A stretch of DNA of 64,000 nt from DATEOR01 sp963841425 (GTDB lineage: Bacteria; Actinomycetota; Thermoleophilia; Gaiellales; Gaiellaceae), in assembly GCA_963841425.1 (NCBI GenBank), contig CAWJCL010000003.1:1-64000 (forward strand). The letters run 5' to 3'. Under the pieces are notes generated by a model, which was given only the letters and a program-made list of their open reading frames with translations, did no database searches and was not told the origin of the DNA. This document shows positions 58,491-64,000 of this stretch, one piece after another. A program made the translations under genes and the position numbers. Numbering within the stretch: the first letter of the stretch is position 1; each line of letters opens with the position of its first letter.

Positions 58491-59448
58491 TGTAGAACCC
58501 AAGGACATTGGTTCTGCTGACCGGGGGCTGGCGACCGAGCGCTGAGTGTCGGCGTCGATGGTTGTAGTGCCAGAGCCAGCCGTCAAGAGCAGCGGTGCGC
58601 TCGGCGCTCGAGCGGTAGACGGCCCCGTAGGCCCAACCGGCGAGGAGCGTGCGGATGAAGCGCTCCGCTTTGCCGTTCGTCTGTGGTCGTCTGGGCCGCG
58701 TGCGCAGGTGGCGGATGCCAAGCCGCCGGCAGGCGAGGGCGTGCACAGCAGAGACGTAGGCGCTGCCGTTGTCGGTGAGCACGCGTTCGACGCGGATGCC
58801 GTGCCGGGCGAAGAAGGCGAGCGCACGGCGCAGGAAACCGACGGCCGTCGCCGCGCGCTCGTCCGCGAGCACCTCCGCGTACGCGAGGCGGCTGTAGTCG
58901 TCGACGGCGACGTGCACGCACTCCCAGCCCGCCGTGCCGCGGCGTCGCCCGGCACGATCGGTGAGGCGAGGGGTGTAGTGCTTGCGCAGCACACGGTGGC
59001 CGGCTCCGCGCTCGATCCGTCCGAGCTTCTTCACGTCGACGTGGACGAGCTCGCCCGGGCGCGAGCGCTCGTACCGACGAGGCTGCTCGAGTCCGAGCCG
59101 GCCGAGACGTCCGACACCGCTTCGTCGCAGCACCGCCGAGACGGTCGAAAGCGGCATCGAGAGCGTCTCGGCGATCTCCGCCGCGCTCATGCGCAGGCCG
59201 CGCAAGGCGATGATCGTGGCGACCCGCTCGGCGGGCGTGCGGTTGGCCACGCGCCTGGGCGCCGACGAGCGATCCTCGAGCCCCGCCTCGCCTTCCCGCC
59301 GGTAGCGGCCGACCCACTTGCGCGCGCAGCGGACGCTGACGCCGGCAGCCGCGGCCGCCTGGGTCAGGGTCCATCGCTCGACGACGACCCGCTCGGCGAG
59401 CAGCCGCCGACCGCTCCAACTGAGCCTCGCGTTACGGTGAAGCTTCAT
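58486..59448 (-). CDS. IS481-family transposase
   Basis: 320 residues from ATG 59448, preceded by aaggaggc. N-terminal helix-turn-helix (LTQAAAAAGVSVRCARKWVG, MSAAEIAETLSMPLSTVSAV), then the DDE integrase core: D in GELVHVDVKKLG, D in RVERVLTDNGSAY and E in RRPQTNGKAERFIRTLL, ending YNHRRRHSALGRQPPVSRTN. The stop codon TAG is completed by the target duplication, outside the element's own end. It is intact and probably active. Confidence 0.93.
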   Translation of the reverse strand: MKLHRNARLSWSGRRLLAERVVVERWTLTQAAAAAGVSVRCARKWVGRYRREGEAGLEDRSSAPRRVANRTPAERVATIIALRGLRMSAAEIAETLSMPLSTVSAVLRRSGVGRLGRLGLEQPRRYERSRPGELVHVDVKKLGRIERGAGHRVLRKHYTPRLTDRAGRRRGTAGWECVHVAVDDYSRLAYAEVLADERAATAVGFLRRALAFFARHGIRVERVLTDNGSAYVSAVHALACRRLGIRHLRTRPRRPQTNGKAERFIRTLLAGWAYGAVYRSSAERTAALDGWLWHYNHRRRHSALGRQPPVSRTNVLGFYS

Positions 59449-59531
59449 CCGGTGCCTCCTTGGACTGAGCTGCCTGGACAGCGCTCAGCCTCCAAGGTGG
59501 CCCGGATGAACCAACGTGCTTAGGAACTACA
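58491..59531. mobile_element. Intact IS481-family insertion sequence
   Basis: 1041 bp bounded by imperfect inverted repeats. The left end begins tgtagaacccaaggacattg; the right end read inward is tgtagttcctaagcacgttg, both continuing ggttc. It is flanked on both sides by the 6-bp target duplication cctagc (58485-58490 and 59532-59537). The duplication has the NCTAGN form known for IS481. One intact transposase gene lies inside on the minus strand. The ends, duplication and frame are all undamaged, so the insertion looks recent. Confidence 0.92.
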
Positions 59532-59537
59532 CCTAGC
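59532..59537. repeat. Target site duplication CCTAGC, right copy
   Basis: Second copy of the 6-bp duplication, abutting the right terminus of the insertion sequence. Its cta, read on the minus strand, is the stop codon of the ABC-F gene. Confidence 0.92.
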
Positions 59538-61392
59538 CGGCGACCTCGTCCAGCATCTGCTCCCAGCGCGCAAGGAGGCTCTGCAGCTCCTCGCGGGCCG
59601 CGCGGTGCGCGGCAACCGTGTCGGCATCGCCCCAGTCCTCCGCGAGCTTGCCCTCGATGCGGGCGATGAGCGCCTCCTGCTCCTCGATCTCGCGTTCGAG
59701 AAGCTCGAGCGGCTCCTGTTTCTGCGACGCCTTCTGCCGCCGCGGCTTCGGCTCCTTCCTCGGCCTGGGCTCGGGAGGCGGTGCCTCGCGCTCCTCCCGT
59801 GCCCGCAGGAGATCGGCCCAGCCGCCGTCGTAGACGCGCACGGTCCCGTCTTCGACCGCAGCGGTCCGGTGCGCGACCGCGTCGAGAAGCGCGCGGTCAT
59901 GTGACACGATCAGCACGGTTCCGGGGAACGCCTCCAGCGCCGCCTCCAGCGCCTCCCGGCTTTCCAGGTCGAGGTGGTTCGTCGGTTCGTCGAGGACGAG
60001 GAAGTTCGCGCCCGAGGCGACTAGGACGGCGAGCGCGAGGCGCCGCCGCTCCCCGCCGGAGAGCGCGGTGACGGGCTTCTCGTGCGCTTCCCAGCCGGAG
60101 AAGAGGAACCGCCCGAGGAGCGACTGCGCGCGCGGCCTCGTCAGCCCGGTCATCGCCTGCATGCAGTCGAGGACGCTGCCGCGCTCGTCGAGGTGCACCT
60201 CCTGCTGCGGGAAGTAGCCGAGCTCGACGCCGTAGCCGAGCTTGAAGTCCTCGGCGACGATCCGCTCGAGGAGCGTCGTCTTGCCGCCGCCGTTCGGGCC
60301 GACGAACGCGACGTGCTCGCCCCGCTCGAGCGCGAGCGAGACGTCATGGAGGAGCTCGCGGCCGGCGATACCCACGTCGGCGTGCGCGATCTCGAGGACC
60401 GTTCGCCCGCTCCGCTTCGGGTCGCCGAAATCGAAGCCGAGCCGCTTGGAGCGGCGCGTGAGCAGGTCGTGCTCGGCCCGGACGCCCGAGCGCTCCTTCT
60501 CCAGGCGCGAGATCTGCGTCAGCTTGGCTTGCGCCTGCTTGGCCTTCGACTTCTTGTACCGGAAGCGCGCCACGAACCGCTCGAGGCGGTCGATGTCGAG
60601 CGAGATACGGTCGGCGGTCTTCGCAGCGTGGGCGGCGCGCTCTGCCTTCTCCCGCCGCCAGGCGTGCCACGGGCCGGCGAAATAGGTCGCCTTGCCCGCC
60701 TCGAGCTCGAGAGTCGCGTTCGTGACCGCCTCCAAGAACCAGCGGTCGTGGGCGACGAGGATGACGCCCGCGTCGAGCGACGAGAGCTCTCGCTCGAGCC
60801 ACTCGATGCTCGTCACGTCGAGGTGGTTTGTGGGCTCGTCGAGGAGGAGCAGGTCCGGGTCGCCGGCGAGAGCGCGCGCCAGCGAGGCGCGTGTCAGCTC
60901 GCCGCCCGAGAAGGTGCGAAGACTGCGGTCGAGGTCGTCGTCAGCGAATCCAAGCCCGCGCACGACCGCTGTGGCGTGGTCGCGCCAGCCATAGCCGCCC
61001 GCGTGCTCGAGCCTGGCCTGCGCCGCCGAGTACGCGGAGAGGGTGTCGGCGCCGTGGTCCCCGGCCGCCATCGCGGACTCGAGCCGCCGCAGCTCCTCCT
61101 CGGCCGCGACGAGGTCGCGGGCGCCTTCGAGGACGTATTCGCGCAGGGTCAACCCGCGCTCGAGCGGAGGGCGCTGGTCGTGTAGCGCGACCCGCGTTCC
61201 CTTCTCGAAGGCGAGCTCGCCGCCGTCCACGCGTGTTTCGCCGGTGAGCATCCGGAGCAGGGTTGTCTTGCCGGCCCCGTTGGGCCCGGAGAGGGCGAGC
61301 CGGTCGCGTCGATCGACCTTGAAGCTCACTCCGTCGAACAGCGCGTCGCCCGCAATCTCCTTTCTCAGGCGAGACGCGATAAGAACAGCCAT
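59533..61392 (-). CDS. ABC-F family ATPase
   Basis: 619 residues with two ATPase cassettes and no membrane segment. Walker A: ALSGPNGAGKTTLLRML and FVGPNGGGKTTLLERIV. Signatures: TFSGGELTRASLARAL and ALSGGERRRLALAVL. Walker B: LLLLDEPTNHLDVTSIEW and FLVLDEPTNHLDLESREA. The linker between them is basic and helical (RFRYKKSKAKQAQAKLTQIS), and a coiled-coil C-terminal domain (about 560-619) is present, as in the Uup-type group. ABC-F proteins act on the ribosome, by relieving stalls or giving antibiotic protection. Before the insertion its stop shared the CTAG with the dehydrogenase stop. Confidence 0.9.
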   Translation of the reverse strand: MAVLIASRLRKEIAGDALFDGVSFKVDRRDRLALSGPNGAGKTTLLRMLTGETRVDGGELAFEKGTRVALHDQRPPLERGLTLREYVLEGARDLVAAEEELRRLESAMAAGDHGADTLSAYSAAQARLEHAGGYGWRDHATAVVRGLGFADDDLDRSLRTFSGGELTRASLARALAGDPDLLLLDEPTNHLDVTSIEWLERELSSLDAGVILVAHDRWFLEAVTNATLELEAGKATYFAGPWHAWRREKAERAAHAAKTADRISLDIDRLERFVARFRYKKSKAKQAQAKLTQISRLEKERSGVRAEHDLLTRRSKRLGFDFGDPKRSGRTVLEIAHADVGIAGRELLHDVSLALERGEHVAFVGPNGGGKTTLLERIVAEDFKLGYGVELGYFPQQEVHLDERGSVLDCMQAMTGLTRPRAQSLLGRFLFSGWEAHEKPVTALSGGERRRLALAVLVASGANFLVLDEPTNHLDLESREALEAALEAFPGTVLIVSHDRALLDAVAHRTAAVEDGTVRVYDGGWADLLRAREEREAPPPEPRPRKEPKPRRQKASQKQEPLELLEREIEEQEALIARIEGKLAEDWGDADTVAAHRAAREELQSLLARWEQMLDEVAG

Positions 61393-61412
61393 GTGGGTAT
61401 GGTTGCAGTGAC

Positions 61413-63449
61413 GTGGCGAAGGACACGAAAACGGTCGAGCAGCTGTCGATCGAGACGATTCGCACGCTCGCGATGGACGCGGTCCAGCAGGCCAACGCAG
61501 GCCATCCGGGGACCGCGATGGCGCTCGCTCCCGTGGCCTACGTCCTCTACCGAGATGTCATGCGGGCGAACCCGTCGAACCCCGACTGGCCGGACCGCGA
61601 CCGCTTCGTCCTCTCCGCTGGACATGCCTGCATCCTCCAGTACGCCGCCCTGCACCTGACCGGGTACAACCTCGCCCTCGAGGAGATCAAGCGCTTTCGC
61701 CAGTGGGAGTCGCTCACACCCGGACACCCGGAGCACTTCCTCACCCCCGGCATCGAGACCACCACCGGCCCGCTCGGCCAGGGGATCTCGAACGCGGTCG
61801 GCATGGCGATGGCAGAGAAGTTCCTCGGCCAGCGCTACAACCGCCCCGGCCAAACCGTCGTCGACCACCGCGTCTACGGGATCGCGTCCGACGGGGACCT
61901 GATGGAGGGCGTCTCCCAGGAGGCCGCCTCGCTCGCGGGCGCGTTCGGGCTCGGGAAGCTCACCTTCTTCTACGACGACAACCGCATCACGATCGACGGG
62001 ACGACCGCTCTCTCCTTCGACTCCGAGGACAAGGGCAAGCGCTTCGAGGCCTACGGGTGGCACGTCCAGCACGTGGCCGACGTCAACGACCTCGGCGCGC
62101 TTCGGCGCGCCCTCACGAACGCGCAGAAAGAAGGCGAGCGCCCGTCGCTCGTCGTCGTCCGCAGCCACATCGCCTATCCGGCCCCCAACGCCCAGGACAC
62201 CGCCAAGGCGCACGGCTCGCCGCTCGGCGAGGACGAGGTCCGCGCCACGAAGGAGATCATGGGCTGGGATCCCGACGCGCACTTCGTCGTCCCGGAGGGC
62301 GTCTACGAGCACATGAACCTCCGCGACAAGGGCCAGGAGCTCGAGGACGAGTGGCATCGCCGCTGGGAGAACTGGCGGAACACCTATCCCGACATGGCCG
62401 AGGACTGGGACCGCGCATTTGCCGGCGAGCTCCGCCCCGGCTGGGCCGAGGCGCTTCCCGAGTTCGATCCCGCCGAGAAGGACAAGATGGCCACGCGCGC
62501 CGCCGGCGCAGTCGTGATGGAGGCCTTCAAGAGCTACGCGCCGACGATGCTCGGCGGTGCGGCCGACCTCGTCGAGTCGACGAAGACGAACTTCGACGGA
62601 GCAGGCGTCTTCGCGCAGGACTTCGCCGGGCGAAACATCCCGTTCGGCGTCCGCGAGCACGCAATGGGCGCGATCGTCAACGGCCTGGCCGTCCACGGCG
62701 GGATCGTGAAGCCCTACGGCTCGACCTTCCTCATCTTCAGCGACTACATGCGGCCCGCCGTTCGCCTCTCGGCGCTCATGGGCCTGCCGGTCGTCTGGGC
62801 GTGGACGCACGACTCGGTCGGCCTCGGCGAGGACGGCCCGACCCACCAGCCCGTCGAGCACTACATGGCGCTCCGGGCCATCCCGAACTTCTGGTTCTTC
62901 CGCCCGGCCGATGCCAACGAGACCGCGTACGCGTGGAAGGTCGCGCTCGAGCGAAAGGACGGCCCGGTCGGGCTCTCGCTCAGCCGGCAGGACCTGCCGG
63001 TGCTCGACCGCTCAGAGCTCGGCGACGCCTCCGGGGCGGAGCGCGGCGCCTACGTCCTCTGGGACGGGAACGGCAACGGCACTCCCGACCTGATCGTCAT
63101 CGCCACGGGCTCCGAGGTCTGGGTCGCCCTCGAGGCGGCGAAGCGGCTGCAGGAGGAAGGCATTGCGACGAGGGTCGTCTCGATGCCGTGCTGGGAGCTC
63201 TTCGAGGCGCAGCCGGTCGACTACCGCGACTCCGTGCTCCCGCCGGAGGCCGAGGCTCGCCTCTCCGTCGAGGCCGGCGTCGGGCTCGGCTGGTGGAAGT
63301 GGGTGGGGCAGGAGGGAGACGTCGTCTCGCTGGAGCGCTTCGGCGCCTCGGCCCCGGGGACGACGGTGCTCGAGAAGCTCGGCTTCACGGCCGAGAACGT
63401 CGCCACGCGCGCCCAGGCGCTCCTGCGCAAGCGGCAGCGCGTCGGCTGA
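61413..63449 (+). CDS. tkt: Transketolase
   Basis: 678 residues from GTG 61413. TPP and substrate motifs: AGHPGTAMALAPVAYVLYRD, GPLGQGISNAVGMAMAEKF, ASDGDLMEGVSQEAASLAGA, GVREHAMGAIVNGLAVHGG, DSVGLGEDGPTHQPVEHYMA. Full length. It transfers two-carbon units in the non-oxidative pentose phosphate pathway. It is 21 bases divergent from the ABC-F start and followed by transaldolase, the usual actinobacterial tkt-tal pair. Confidence 0.95.
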   Translation: MAKDTKTVEQLSIETIRTLAMDAVQQANAGHPGTAMALAPVAYVLYRDVMRANPSNPDWPDRDRFVLSAGHACILQYAALHLTGYNLALEEIKRFRQWESLTPGHPEHFLTPGIETTTGPLGQGISNAVGMAMAEKFLGQRYNRPGQTVVDHRVYGIASDGDLMEGVSQEAASLAGAFGLGKLTFFYDDNRITIDGTTALSFDSEDKGKRFEAYGWHVQHVADVNDLGALRRALTNAQKEGERPSLVVVRSHIAYPAPNAQDTAKAHGSPLGEDEVRATKEIMGWDPDAHFVVPEGVYEHMNLRDKGQELEDEWHRRWENWRNTYPDMAEDWDRAFAGELRPGWAEALPEFDPAEKDKMATRAAGAVVMEAFKSYAPTMLGGAADLVESTKTNFDGAGVFAQDFAGRNIPFGVREHAMGAIVNGLAVHGGIVKPYGSTFLIFSDYMRPAVRLSALMGLPVVWAWTHDSVGLGEDGPTHQPVEHYMALRAIPNFWFFRPADANETAYAWKVALERKDGPVGLSLSRQDLPVLDRSELGDASGAERGAYVLWDGNGNGTPDLIVIATGSEVWVALEAAKRLQEEGIATRVVSMPCWELFEAQPVDYRDSVLPPEAEARLSVEAGVGLGWWKWVGQEGDVVSLERFGASAPGTTVLEKLGFTAENVATRAQALLRKRQRVG

Positions 63450-63462
63450 GGAAAGGAAGGAC

Positions 63463-64000
63463 ATGGCTGAAAAGAGCAAACTGCACACGCTCTCCGAGCT
63501 CGGTCAGAGCGTTTGGATCGACTTTCTCTCGCGCGACATGCTCCACTCGGGCGAGCTCGCGCGGATGATGCGGGAGGACGCCGTCGTCGGCGTCACCTCC
63601 AATCCGACGATCTTCCAGAAGGCAATCTCGGCCGGAGAGGCCTACGACGAGCAGCTGCGCGAGGTGCTCGCGGAGGAGCGCGACCCGAAGGAGATCTTCC
63701 TCCGGCTTGCCGTACAGGACGTGAACGAGGCCCTCGACCTGCTGCGACCCGTATGGGACGAGGGCTCCGGCAAGGACGGATACGTCTCGCTCGAGGTCGA
63801 CCCGAACCTCGCCTACGACACCGAGGCGACGACGGCCGAGGCCGTCCGCCTGCACAAGCTCGTCGACAAGCCGAATCTCTTCGTGAAGATCCCGGCGACG
63901 AAACCGGGCCTGCCGGCGATCGAGGACATGATCGCCAAGGGCAAGTCCATCAACGTCACGCTGATCTTCTCGCTCGAGCGCTACGAGGAGGTCGCCCACG
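63463..64000 (+). CDS. tal: Transaldolase, truncated by the window end
   Basis: At least 179 residues from ATG 63463, 13 bases after the tkt stop with aaaggaagg as ribosome site. Visible motifs are LGQSVWIDFLSRDMLHSGEL, VVGVTSNPTIFQKAISAGE, YVSLEVDPNLAYDT and the Schiff-base Lys region NLFVKIPATKPGLPAIEDMI. The C-terminal half continues beyond 64000. It completes the non-oxidative pentose phosphate step with transketolase. Confidence 0.93.
   Translation, partial: MAEKSKLHTLSELGQSVWIDFLSRDMLHSGELARMMREDAVVGVTSNPTIFQKAISAGEAYDEQLREVLAEERDPKEIFLRLAVQDVNEALDLLRPVWDEGSGKDGYVSLEVDPNLAYDTEATTAEAVRLHKLVDKPNLFVKIPATKPGLPAIEDMIAKGKSINVTLIFSLERYEEVAH

Overview
The window comes from a very GC-rich Actinomycetota-type chromosome. 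Evidence for this: GTG starts and 1-8 bp start/stop overlaps are common; there is a caa3-type cytochrome oxidase operon, a SUF iron-sulfur operon, and a fhaA-fhaB-pstP-ftsW-pbpA-pknB division/kinase operon; there is a PdtaS/PdtaR-like pair; and long spurious open frames appear on antisense strands. The gene set (DUF6458, tiny membrane peptides, USP-like genes inside the cox operon, GSI-alpha glutamine synthetase) would fit a Thermoleophilia/Gaiellales-like lineage. That placement is an inference and no rRNA gene is present to test it.

Layout. 1-4270 is an accessory patch: an IS3-type remnant, T-arm-like tRNA fragments, small exported proteins of unknown function, a decayed IS110-type transposase, and a frame-broken housekeeping-type gene at the edge. 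4395-11039 is a polar amino-acid ABC transporter, an unknown protein, a trimethylamine-dehydrogenase-like flavoenzyme and a lipoprotein sugar dehydrogenase. 11036-14145 holds small and regulatory genes (LysM, LysR, quinone reductase, tiny membrane peptides, DUF6458) with two strong hairpin terminators. 14245-19344 is the cytochrome oxidase operon, with three copies of a USP-like domain interleaved. 19313-21529 (minus) is a GNAT / cytochrome c / STAS / TPR operon. 21586-23648 holds a deaminase and tatC/tatA. 23766-29489 is sufC-sufB-VOC-sufD-sufS-sufU-Rieske. 29511-29720 is a gene-free stretch with a -10 box, a pseudoknot-capable RNA fold and a strong terminator. 29747-35206 holds an RTX-type secreted protein, an epimerase-like protein, dcd, an aminotransferase and a receptor kinase. 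35375-43588 (minus) is the cell division and Ser/Thr phosphorylation operon ending in ddl. 43617-49485 holds a further kinase, membrane proteins, GNAT, HNH and glnA with a structured leader. 49595-55805 is a dense two-component signalling cluster. 55798-64000 holds a beta-lactamase-like protein, a Glu/Leu-type dehydrogenase, an intact IS481-type insertion, an ABC-F ATPase, transketolase and the start of transaldolase.

How the parts fit. The core of the window couples respiration, Fe-S assembly, cell-wall synthesis under Ser/Thr kinase control, and nitrogen and pentose-phosphate metabolism. The most unusual items are the pseudoknot RNA at about 29523-29720, the USP-like triplication inside the oxidase operon, the IS481-type insertion whose target duplication keeps three stop codons intact, the altered substrate pocket of the TMADH-like enzyme, the glnA leader with competing hairpins, and two palindromes exactly 100 bp apart between convergent genes. 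No CRISPR array, complete tRNA or rRNA gene was seen.
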